Assembly (NCBI GenBank): GCA_002408125.1
Contig: DHQO01000004.1
Location: forward strand, 1 to 64,000
Direction of reading: 5' to 3'
Origin: Hyphomonadaceae bacterium UBA5336
GTDB lineage: Bacteria; Pseudomonadota; Alphaproteobacteria; Caulobacterales; Hyphomonadaceae
DNA: 64,000 nt
Both the position numbers and the translations under genes were made by a program. The notes beneath the pieces are model-generated. The model was not told the origin of the DNA and searched no databases. It was given only the letters and a program-made list of their open reading frames with translations. Positions 42,175-50,538 of this stretch are shown here, piece after piece. Every line of letters begins with the position of its first letter. The first letter of the stretch is position 1.

Positions 42175-43920
42175 TCAGGCGCGCTTCAGAAACAGGTTGA
42201 TCAGCGGCCGGGCGTCGATACCGGCCCGGCGCACTTCCGGCAGGTCCAGGGTCACGCCATCGGGCAGGGACGGGCAGGCATGAGCGCAGCTGCGCTCGAG
42301 CCTTTCCAGGCTGCCAGCGGGGACGCGCTTGTCCTTGGCCAGGCTGTAGGGGTGGCTGCGCCATTTGTGGAAGGCCGACTGCCAGTACTGGAAGGTCATC
42401 AGGTCGTTCGGCGTGCCCCAGCCGATATAGTGATCAATGTCGAAGGCCTGCACATTCAGCCCCATGGCCACGGCATCCTCGATCAGGCTATCGACATAGA
42501 ATTCGCCATTTACCTGGCCATTGCGGGTGACCAGCGCGGCGACGCATTTGGCGAAGTCCTGCGCGCGGCGAAAGGTGAAAGTGCCCGTCACCATGGGCGC
42601 GGTGGCGGGGTCTTCCGGGGCGTGTTTCACGCGCATGCCAGTGACGCGGCCCTCTTCGTCCACATCGCACCAGCCGAACTGTTCCGGCCGGCGGCGGCCA
42701 TCGGCATGGCCGCGCACGGTCCAGACAATGACATCTGGTCCGCCCTCGCCCATCAGGGCTTCGAAGGCAGCCGCATCGTAGAGCATGCCATTGTCGCAGG
42801 CGCCGATGGTAAGCGGCTTGTCGGCCTCAAGGCCCGGCAGGCCTTCCGCGCAGGTGATCGCCTGGCCCTCGGTGAGACCGCCCAGCACAACGGGGCTGGC
42901 CTCGGTAAAGGAGGTGCGCAGTTTCTGCTGGATTTCATTCAGGCCCGGCAGGTCCTCGCGCAGCACAAAGCGCGTGATCGCGGCATCGGGCAGGTCGCGT
43001 GCTGCCTGGACCACCATGGGCCGGCCGGAAACAGAAATCAGCGGCTTGGGCGTGGCATAGCCGGCCTTTGAAAACCGCGAGCCGAGCCCGGCCATGGGCA
43101 CCATGACGCTGCCAAGCTGGCGCGCGCGCTTGCCGCTGTCGAAGGCAAGGCGCCGGAACAGGGCCGACCAGCCGAGATATTCTTCCAGGTCCGCCGGCGT
43201 GCCCCACTGCATGAAATGCTGCAATTCGTAGATGGCGGTGCGAGCGCCGGCCCGTTGCAGGATCTTGTAGGCGAGCGATACATAGTATTCGCCATTCACC
43301 GACAGGCCGGCCGCGATCTGGGCTTCCAGTGCCGAGAGGCAGAGCGCGCCGGACTTGAAATAATAGGTGCCGGAGGAGGCATATTCGTCCATCGGCGTGT
43401 CGGTCCAGGGCTGCTTTTCCTGGATGTCGTCCATCCACAGTCCGGATTCCTTCACATAGGCATAGAAGGTCGAGCCGACGGAATGGGGATGAAAGCCGCA
43501 ATAGGCCGGGATCGCGCCGTCGCAATCTGTGACTTCAAGGAAGTCCTTGAACTCGGCATAGTCCCAGTAGCAGGTGAAATCGCAATAATTGACGATGATC
43601 GGCCGGTCGGGATCGATTTCGTTCTTCGCCTGCAGAACGGCATGGCTGGGCCCCAGCTTGTGGGCCGGCGTTGAGACAATGCGGCCCGGCGGGCAATAGC
43701 GCTTAAGCGTCTCGGCCATCCTGTATTCGGGCTCGGCGAGATGGTCTTCATTGCAGATGAAGATAACATCCTCAGCGCCCGGGAAGAGATCGAGGACATG
43801 AGCGATCATGGGCTTGCCGTCGACCGGGATCAGCGGTTTCGGCAGGGTGTAGCCAGCGCGGCGAAATCGTTCCCCAAAGCCAGACATGGGGATGACGATC
43901 TGCGGCTTGATCGAACTCAT
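42175..43920 (-). CDS. Tandem (duplicated) nucleotidyltransferase-domain protein
   Basis: A 581-residue protein made of two NTP-transferase (GT-A, Rossmann-like) domains of one family. The first (1-255) begins IVIPMSGFGERFRRAGYTLPKPLI. The second (about 270-535) begins MVPMAGLGSRFSKAGYATPKPLI. Each half also has NGE(Y/F)YV and WGTPxDL. Both keep the nucleotide-binding GxGxRF and PKPLI signature and a metal-site candidate (NYCDF; GACDNGM), so both may be active. Probably sugar-1-phosphate or related activation, substrate unknown. Coupled by a 4-base overlap to an upstream class II aldolase. Confidence 0.8.
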   Translation of the reverse strand: MSSIKPQIVIPMSGFGERFRRAGYTLPKPLIPVDGKPMIAHVLDLFPGAEDVIFICNEDHLAEPEYRMAETLKRYCPPGRIVSTPAHKLGPSHAVLQAKNEIDPDRPIIVNYCDFTCYWDYAEFKDFLEVTDCDGAIPAYCGFHPHSVGSTFYAYVKESGLWMDDIQEKQPWTDTPMDEYASSGTYYFKSGALCLSALEAQIAAGLSVNGEYYVSLAYKILQRAGARTAIYELQHFMQWGTPADLEEYLGWSALFRRLAFDSGKRARQLGSVMVPMAGLGSRFSKAGYATPKPLISVSGRPMVVQAARDLPDAAITRFVLREDLPGLNEIQQKLRTSFTEASPVVLGGLTEGQAITCAEGLPGLEADKPLTIGACDNGMLYDAAAFEALMGEGGPDVIVWTVRGHADGRRRPEQFGWCDVDEEGRVTGMRVKHAPEDPATAPMVTGTFTFRRAQDFAKCVAALVTRNGQVNGEFYVDSLIEDAVAMGLNVQAFDIDHYIGWGTPNDLMTFQYWQSAFHKWRSHPYSLAKDKRVPAGSLERLERSCAHACPSLPDGVTLDLPEVRRAGIDARPLINLFLKRA

Positions 43921-44930
43921 GCAGCGGCCTCTTTCTTGCTGGCTGTGCGGGCCTGGTCGACCGCCTGCCGGTGTGCCTCGGCATCCCAGCCGCGCAGGGC
44001 CATTTCATCTTCTTCGCTCAGCGTGGAAATGGCCGCACCTTCGGGAATGCGCGCGGCGAGATCCATCATCATCTGCGCCATGGCGAGTGCGCCGCGAGAG
44101 GCGGTTTCGCTGATCCATGTGCCTGTATGTTGCACGATCAGCAGTGCGGGCCGCATGCCCGTGCGCCGGGCATAGGCGCGCAGGGCTTCGGGCATGCTCT
44201 CCACACTGTCGGCAATGCAGGCCGGCCCGCCGAGATAGACCACCTGGTCGGGCACCAGCGCGCCTTCGCCGAGTACGCGCCAGCTGTCGGGCGAACAGGC
44301 CACGGCATTGGCGAGCGGGTGGGCCAGCGGAACAAAGCCGGAGAGCTTCGGCAGCGGCGCCACGCCGGCCGGGCGGATATGGACCGGGAGCTCATGCTCA
44401 AAGGCCAGCTCGCGGGTCATGCGCGCGGCCTCGTCGGGCGTTTCGGCGCCGACCACCAGGCCGTGATTGGCCAGCAATACAACATCCGGCGCACCGGTGG
44501 CGATGCGTCCGGCCATGGCGGCGGCGAGCGGTGCGCCGGGCTGGCAGTATTCGATGACGGGCAGGCCGGCATCCTCGCCCAGCAGGCTGCGGGCGATCAG
44601 GCTGACCGGATGGGTGTGGATCACGCAAGGCTGGGGCATCAGCGCATGCATGGCGGTCTCGATGGACGGGCGCAGTTCGCTTTCACCCCGCACCGCTTTG
44701 GACAGATTCTCCTCGCCATTGCTGGCAAGCTTGCGCGCCTTTGTGAGGTCCAGCTCGACAAACATGTCGATCGTTTCTGCGTCGCAGAGCCAGTGGCCGG
44801 AGGCTTTCACATGCAGGCGCTTGCCGCATTTCAGGGAGGCGTTTCCGCCCCCGCCCTGAACCAGAAGCCTGTCGCGGCCAAGTTCGGCGCTGACCCGGCG
44901 AAGGTCGGAGATGAGGCTGAGTTGTGACAT
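43917..44930 (-). CDS. Class II aldolase/adducin-domain protein
   Basis: A 337-residue protein. The class II aldolase zinc site is visible: GGGGNASLK (substrate loop), IHTHP (two His ligands, about residue 105) and ANHGLVV (third His). Such enzymes cleave or epimerise sugar phosphates, or dehydrate them. Its length is greater than FucA-type enzymes (about 215); a C-terminal region of roughly 120 residues has no motif I recognise but recalls the extended aldolase half of RhaD-type proteins. Start at ATG 44930 (MSQLSLISDL). It is translationally coupled to the tandem nucleotidyltransferase, which suggests a short sugar-activation pathway. Confidence 0.8.
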   Translation of the reverse strand: MSQLSLISDLRRVSAELGRDRLLVQGGGGNASLKCGKRLHVKASGHWLCDAETIDMFVELDLTKARKLASNGEENLSKAVRGESELRPSIETAMHALMPQPCVIHTHPVSLIARSLLGEDAGLPVIEYCQPGAPLAAAMAGRIATGAPDVVLLANHGLVVGAETPDEAARMTRELAFEHELPVHIRPAGVAPLPKLSGFVPLAHPLANAVACSPDSWRVLGEGALVPDQVVYLGGPACIADSVESMPEALRAYARRTGMRPALLIVQHTGTWISETASRGALAMAQMMMDLAARIPEGAAISTLSEEDEMALRGWDAEAHRQAVDQARTASKKEAAA

Positions 44931-45142
44931 GGAGCGGCCCTCGCCCTGGAACATGGAAGCCGCAGATTTGCAAAGGCAGGTTTACAAAGGGTTCAGCTCA
45001 GGCGGGCATCTGGCCGCTTCAGGTGCCTGATTTCGGGAGCGGCGGCGAGCGTGTCTCAAAGGTCGCCGCGGTCCGGTTGGAGTTCATCGCCTGACTGGGC
45101 GGGAGATGAACCGGGGTCTGGCCTCGCTGCCAGACCGGCCTT

Positions 45143-45334
45143 TCACACATCGGCGGCCCGGCCGAAGCGGAGCTGCAGTCCGCTCTCGGCCGTGACGCCC
45201 ATGCTCATCTCGACATCGCCGGCGGTGATGCGCAGGCCGCTTGTGGCCGTCATGGCGGCGATTGCGGCGAGGATCAGGAGGGCAATACCGGCACCGATCC
45301 GTGCGTTGTAGTGGTTGAAAGTCCCCTTGCGCAT
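45143..45334 (-). CDS. Small single-span membrane protein at the end of the psp operon
   Basis: A 63-residue protein with one transmembrane segment (about 11-32), followed by a short polar domain rich in small residues. ATG 45334 has AAGGA eight bases upstream; the ATG three codons earlier is too close to that site. It lies about 80 bases downstream of pspC on the same strand. Position resembles PspD in Enterobacteria but I see no sequence basis for that name. Confidence 0.65.
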   Translation of the reverse strand: MRKGTFNHYNARIGAGIALLILAAIAAMTATSGLRITAGDVEMSMGVTAESGLQLRFGRAADV

Positions 45335-45417
45335 GGTCGTCATCCTTCTAGCTCGATGCGCTTGTCAGTTCAGTGGGGCGCGGACCTTTTCCGGTTCCTG
45401 CGCCCCGGCGAGTACTA

Positions 45418-45828
45418 CTATCCTTCCAGATCCCGGAACTGTTTGCGCAGGCGCCATTCATCCGAGGTCACACTCTGTTCGAGCCGCTGCAGGCGGTCGT
45501 CCAGGTCGCGAAAGGTGTATTTCAGGTTCGAGAAGGTGGTCGCGGGCCGGTCGGAGACACCGCGCCAGAATTCCTGCTCGTCCTTGGTCACATAGCTGCG
45601 GCCTTCCCCGGGCTTGGCTGACGGAACCATCATCCACATCAGGATGTAGGCGACGAACATCAGCGGACCTGCGACGAAGAAAAATGCCAGCACCCACAGG
45701 ACCCGGACCAGAACCGGGTCCCAGCCGAAGCGTTCGCCTATCCCGCCGCACACACCGGCCCAGACGCGGTTCACGCGGGAACGGCGCAGTTGGGTGGGGT
45801 TGGGGGACGCGGCATAGTCGCGGGTCAT
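45418..45828 (-). CDS. pspC: Phage-shock protein C
   Basis: A 136-residue PspC-domain membrane protein: RRSRVNRVWAGVCGGIGERFGWDPVLVRVLWVL is the conserved PspC core with an amphipathic then hydrophobic helix, and a second transmembrane stretch ends at MWMMVP. A C-terminal charged helix (LDDRLQRLEQSV) likely contacts PspB. Its start overlaps the pspB stop (ATGA). Confidence 0.93.
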   Translation of the reverse strand: MTRDYAASPNPTQLRRSRVNRVWAGVCGGIGERFGWDPVLVRVLWVLAFFFVAGPLMFVAYILMWMMVPSAKPGEGRSYVTKDEQEFWRGVSDRPATTFSNLKYTFRDLDDRLQRLEQSVTSDEWRLRKQFRDLEG

Positions 45829-46082
45829 TGGTCATATCTCCGTGTGAGGTCGTCGTCTGCGGAAGGACGGCGGGTGCCGGCCTCGGCATCGATCAGGGTT
45901 TCGAGGGCTTCGATCCGGCGCTCCATCCGCTTGGCGGAGCGCCAGAGGTCTTCCAGCATGCGCTCGTCATCCGGGCGCAGGCTCTTCATCTTCCGCCACT
46001 CGGTGACGTAGTGGAGGATCATGCCGGGCAGAGCGACGAACAGGATCCCCACGATGATGATGGGTAGAAAGACGTCTTCCAT
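45825..46082 (-). CDS. pspB: Phage-shock protein B
   Basis: An 85-residue inner-membrane protein: one transmembrane segment (about 4-27) followed by a coiled coil (MLEDLWRSAKRMERRIEALETLI) with the WRSAKRMERRI signature of PspB. With PspC it senses membrane damage and releases PspF from PspA. Confidence 0.92.
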   Translation of the reverse strand: MEDVFLPIIIVGILFVALPGMILHYVTEWRKMKSLRPDDERMLEDLWRSAKRMERRIEALETLIDAEAGTRRPSADDDLTRRYDQ

Positions 46083-46085
46083 GGT

Positions 46086-46199
46086 CTATGCCTCGGCTTG
46101 GTTGGCGTTGGCGCGTTTGGCGGCCAGGTGCTGGGCGATCAAGCCCGGCGCGGTGAGCACCGTCATGATCCCGGTGAGAACGGCGAAGGGGATCAGCAT
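46086..46199 (-). CDS. Very small membrane protein between pspA and pspB
   Basis: A 37-residue ORF: MLIPFAVLTGIMTVLTAPGL, then IAQHLAAKRANANQAEA. It has one hydrophobic segment (2-23) and a basic/polar tail. GGAGG sits eight bases before the ATG, overlapping the last pspA codons. It fills almost exactly the gap between pspA (ends 46203) and pspB (starts 46082), on the same strand. Too short for routine gene finding. No family recognised. Confidence 0.65.
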   Translation of the reverse strand: MLIPFAVLTGIMTVLTAPGLIAQHLAAKRANANQAEA

Positions 46200-46202
46200 C
46201 TA

Positions 46203-46898
46203 TCAGCCCTCCTCTTTGCCGGATTTCACCGCTTTCGGCTTGTTGCCGTTGCGCTTGGCTTTCAGGGCCTGCAGCTCGGCTTCGACCGAGTCGTTGCGTT
46301 CCAGCGCGGCGAACTCGGCTTCCAGGCTCGGCTCGTGGCCCTTGATGGTGTCGGCATAGGCCTCCATCTCGTCGACCTTGCGCTCGACATTGGCGTAGCG
46401 GGCGAGCGCTTCGTCGACCTTGCCGTCATGGACCTGGCTGCGCATGCGGATGCGATGCTCGGCAGCCTCGCGGCGCATCATCAGGGCGCGGTGCTTGGCT
46501 TTGGCCTCGCTCAGTTTGTCCTGAAGTTTGGCCAGATCGGCCTGGCGTTTCTCGAACGCTTCCTCGGCGGCCTTCATGGCGTCCTGACGGCGGGCGATTT
46601 CGGCTTCGGCCTTTTGCTTGGCCAGCAGCGCCCCGCGGGCGAGGTCTTCACGCCCCTTGTCGATGGCCAGCTCGGCCTTGTTGTTCCAGTCATCGCGCAC
46701 CGAAGTGTAATGGGCGACTTCGCGCTCCATTTCCTTCTTGTCGGCCATGGCGCGGGCGGCAGCCGTGCGCACTTCGACCAGCGTGTCTTCCATTTCCTGG
46801 ATGATCAGGCGAGCGATTTTTTCGGGGTTTTCGGCGCTGTCCAGCATCGCATTGATGTTGGAGTTGATGATGTCGCCGAGTCGGGAAAACAGTCCCAT
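46203..46898 (-). CDS. pspA: Phage-shock protein A
   Basis: A 231-residue PspA/Vipp1 (bacterial ESCRT-III-like) protein. It has an N-terminal amphipathic helix (MGLFSRLGDIINSNINAML), the NPEKIARLIIQEMEDTLVEVR motif and long coiled-coil helices. It binds stressed membranes and inhibits PspF. It follows a 43-residue ORF and precedes the 37-residue ORF and pspB. Confidence 0.95.
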   Translation of the reverse strand: MGLFSRLGDIINSNINAMLDSAENPEKIARLIIQEMEDTLVEVRTAAARAMADKKEMEREVAHYTSVRDDWNNKAELAIDKGREDLARGALLAKQKAEAEIARRQDAMKAAEEAFEKRQADLAKLQDKLSEAKAKHRALMMRREAAEHRIRMRSQVHDGKVDEALARYANVERKVDEMEAYADTIKGHEPSLEAEFAALERNDSVEAELQALKAKRNGNKPKAVKSGKEEG

Positions 46899-46949
46899 GG
46901 TGTTGATATCCTTGTGAGTTGGTTCAGGAGGAGGTGGCGGCGGGCGCCA

Positions 46950-47081
46950 TCAGAAGAAGAAGCCGCCGAGAAACACGCCGGCTGCGAAGAAAATCCAGCT
47001 CTCCGCAGGGCGCGATGCGATCCAGCGGCCAAACCGGTCGGTTTGGCTGGTTTCGCGGGGGGTGTAATCGTGGTCGGTCAT
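46950..47081 (-). CDS. Small membrane protein, first ORF of the psp operon
   Basis: A 43-residue ORF: MTDHDYTPRETSQTDRFGRW, then IASRPAESWIFFAAGVFLGGFFF. A polar N-terminus is followed by a C-terminal hydrophobic segment. It lies between the sigma54-like promoter (47142-47157) and pspA on the same strand, with AAGGAG upstream at 13 bases, a rather long spacing. A phage-shock membrane component is a reasonable inference. No family recognised. Confidence 0.6.
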   Translation of the reverse strand: MTDHDYTPRETSQTDRFGRWIASRPAESWIFFAAGVFLGGFFF

Positions 47082-47141
47082 CTTTTCAGTCGGTCTCCTT
47101 CGTTTGGCGGCCCCTAACCGCCCTGGGCATGCCAGACTGGT

Positions 47142-47157
47142 TTCAAGGACCGTGCCA
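47142..47157 (-). promoter_or_regulatory. Sigma54 promoter of the psp operon
   Basis: On the minus strand TGGCACG-GTCC-TTGAA matches the sigma54 consensus TGGCACG-N4-TTGCA except for A in place of C at the -12 GC. It lies 61 bases upstream of the first small psp ORF and opposite the divergent pspF gene, as in other psp loci. Confidence 0.65.
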
Positions 47158-47161
47158 GTTT

Positions 47162-47173
47162 GAAATTAATTTC
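47162..47173. promoter_or_regulatory. AT-rich palindrome in the pspF-psp intergenic region
   Basis: GAAATTAATTTC is a perfect 12-base palindrome five bases upstream of the sigma54 element, in an AT-rich stretch (47158-47283) between pspF and the operon. It may be part of the PspF or IHF binding region; no direct evidence. Confidence 0.3.
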
Positions 47174-47261
47174 CCAACACATTGAATTAACTAAATAAAA
47201 TAGTTTTCCGGGTGATCTTCGGTAACAGGTGTAGGCAAAAATACTTATTGATTTCGTCAAA

Positions 47262-47282
47262 TACACCATTTATTTTGGTGTA
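47262..47282. promoter_or_regulatory. Inverted repeat abutting the pspF start codon
   Basis: TACACCA-TTTATTT-TGGTGTA, a perfect 7-bp inverted repeat with a 7-base spacer, ends two bases before the pspF ATG (47284). It occupies the place where a Shine-Dalgarno sequence should be, and none is visible. It could be an operator for autoregulation or an RNA hairpin limiting pspF translation. Confidence 0.5.
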
Positions 47283-47283
47283 A

Positions 47284-48387
<1,104 letters not shown>

Positions 48388-48393
48388 CAATGC

Positions 48394-50373
48394 TTATTGC
48401 AGCGTGCAGGTCTCGGCCTGGTAGTCGGGCTGGTAGAGCGTTGCGCCTTCGCCCGACAGACCCGGCAAGGTGACCGGGCTCCAGGTCCCATCCACTTCCG
48501 GGCCGAGATCGCTCAGGGTCTTCTGCGTGTGGACATAGACGCAGCGGCGGTCGGCGCGGAAGGCGGCCAGCGCCGCGCGCGCTACCTGGCCGGAATAGCG
48601 CGAGGCCGAAACCAGGCTGACACCGGAATCCGGAGTGAGCAGGAAATGCTCCTCGATGCCGGTCACCACCAGCGAGCCTTCCGGGAAGGCGCCGGCAGAG
48701 GCCTTGGTCACGGGACCGTACTTTGCCAGGCGCTCATGCTGGCCGATCAGGTCGCCGCCGGTGGCGAGAATGCCCAGTATGAAGGCGGCCCCGCACACAG
48801 CCACCCAGGTGCGGCGCAGACCGAACCCGCTGCGATGGGCAGCCACAATCAGGGTCACCACCGTGACGACGGCTGCCACGATCAGCGGCAGGGTCAGCGT
48901 GGCATGGGCTGCCGGTTCCAGGCCGAAATAGATCCAGGTGAAGATGCCCGCCCCGAGAAAGGCCCCGATGACCAGGCCCGAACGGCGCGCCTTGCCGCTG
49001 ACGCCGAGGCAGAGCGAAGTGAAACCGTCGACGCTGAGAATGGCCAGGAAGGGCAGTGCCGGCAGGAAATAGCGCATGTCGAAGCTGTACCCGCCATGCC
49101 ACTGGGTCAGGGAGTAAAAGCTGACCGTGGCGGCGATCACCATCCAGCCGAGTCCGCGCGCGGCCACACGACGCCCGGAGATCAGCCCGCCCAGAGTCAC
49201 AAGCGCCAGGCCGATAAAAGGCAGCGACTGAACGAGGGACTTCTTGTGAATGCCGAGAATGTTGATGAAGCCATCACTGTCGACGGAGGTGGCGCCGGCG
49301 ATCTGCGCGCCGTCGAGCTGCTGCAGGTCGACCACCAGCACATAGGCGTTCCAGGCGATCTTGCTGAGCAGCGGGACTGCGGCGATGCCCACGCCGGCAC
49401 CGATCAGGATGAAAGCAAGAGGCGTCGGGCGGCGCAGCCAGTCGAGCGCGGCGCGGATGGCCCCGCGCGATGGGTCGATCAGGCAGGCCACCAGAAGGGC
49501 GCCGCCGAGGCCAGCCAGCAGCGGGATATAGTTGCTGACGCCGTCAGGTCCGGACTTCGGGCCATAGCTGATCGGCCAGTAGGTGCCGAATTTCATATGG
49601 TTGAGATATCCCGACACGGCCAGGAAGGGCACCATGCCGAGCACCAGCATGATGGGCGCGATGCGCTTGGACGGGGCGCCCATCAGCGCCATCCAGGCCA
49701 CCACCGCCACGGCCGGCATCAGCGAATCCACACGGATCGCGATGGCAAGGCCCAGCCACAGGCCGGACAGCATGAGGTCGAGACTGCGCGGGGCATCCTT
49801 GCGGCCGAGATGCGCGCAGGCGCGCTCCACCCCGGCCAGAACAAAGGCCAGCGCCAGAAGGTGCGGCCAGATCCCGAAGGCATAGACCGGTATGAAACTG
49901 CCGACCGCCAGCAGCAAGGCCACCCAGCGCCGGTCGAGCGCGGCGCCGTAGAGATGGCGCACGATGCGCTGGGTCAGCCACAGGCAGGCAAAGAAGGACG
50001 CTGCGTTCAGGAAAACGAGGCCGCGCACACCGGCCAGGCCATAGAAGGGCGCGGCCAGCACGCCATAAAGAGCGGGATATTGCGGATAGACCTTGCCGTC
50101 GATGCCGTGGGTCAGCTTCAGGATCAGCTCCGGCCCGCCCGCAAGCCCGCCGGTCTCGGCGATGTGCAGGGCGCTCTCCTGCCAGAAGGCGCGCGCCATC
50201 TCGACATAGATCATGTCGTCGATGGAGAAGGCATAGGGCGGGCGAATCAGGGCGAAGGCAAAGGCCAGCAGAAGGCACAGGCCCACCAGGCGGATTTCGA
50301 TCGCGCCGAAGGGGCGCGCCTGCTCGCGCAGGTGCGAAGCGGACCAGTCGCCCTCAATCGCGTTCTCAACCAT
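48394..50373 (-). CDS. Polytopic GT-C type glycosyltransferase (ArnT/PMT-like)
   Basis: A 659-residue membrane protein with about a dozen transmembrane helices and a C-terminal soluble domain. YAFSIDDMIYVEMARAFWQE early in the protein provides the acidic pair in the first periplasmic loop that marks polyprenol-phosphate-sugar glycosyltransferases of the GT-C fold. Acceptor unknown. Start at ATG 50373 is preferred because it leaves space for divergent promoters; a GTG at 50445 would add 24 residues. It lies beside two GT2 genes on the opposite strand, one of them a polyprenyl-phosphate-sugar synthase type that could supply its donor. Confidence 0.7.
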   Translation of the reverse strand: MVENAIEGDWSASHLREQARPFGAIEIRLVGLCLLLAFAFALIRPPYAFSIDDMIYVEMARAFWQESALHIAETGGLAGGPELILKLTHGIDGKVYPQYPALYGVLAAPFYGLAGVRGLVFLNAASFFACLWLTQRIVRHLYGAALDRRWVALLLAVGSFIPVYAFGIWPHLLALAFVLAGVERACAHLGRKDAPRSLDLMLSGLWLGLAIAIRVDSLMPAVAVVAWMALMGAPSKRIAPIMLVLGMVPFLAVSGYLNHMKFGTYWPISYGPKSGPDGVSNYIPLLAGLGGALLVACLIDPSRGAIRAALDWLRRPTPLAFILIGAGVGIAAVPLLSKIAWNAYVLVVDLQQLDGAQIAGATSVDSDGFINILGIHKKSLVQSLPFIGLALVTLGGLISGRRVAARGLGWMVIAATVSFYSLTQWHGGYSFDMRYFLPALPFLAILSVDGFTSLCLGVSGKARRSGLVIGAFLGAGIFTWIYFGLEPAAHATLTLPLIVAAVVTVVTLIVAAHRSGFGLRRTWVAVCGAAFILGILATGGDLIGQHERLAKYGPVTKASAGAFPEGSLVVTGIEEHFLLTPDSGVSLVSASRYSGQVARAALAAFRADRRCVYVHTQKTLSDLGPEVDGTWSPVTLPGLSGEGATLYQPDYQAETCTLQ

Positions 50374-50538
50374 CTTGACCCAACCGAACTTTGTCTCGTT
50401 TGAAGCAAGGCTTACGCCAACAGGACTGAAGGGCCTCTTAACCACGGCCGGGAAAGGTTGAGTTTTCCGGCGAAATTAACGGTTTCTGTAGCCTTTACCC
50501 CGAAATTCGCGGCACAGCAGTGTAGATTGCGGTGCGTC

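Noticed and set aside
42623..42638. Fourth parS-like site (TGTTTCACGCGCATGC)
   Set aside because: Only the left half matches; the right arm GTGAAACA is absent.
45115..45136. Hairpin GGTCTGG / CCAGACC downstream of the psp operon as an intrinsic terminator
   Set aside because: A 7-bp stem exists, but there is no T-run on the minus strand after it; it may be a Rho-related or chance structure.
48397..50403. 668-codon plus-strand open frame opposite the GT-C gene
   Set aside because: Translation is low-complexity, full of H, Q, R and D, with no hydrophobic core. The minus strand encodes a coherent polytopic membrane protein.
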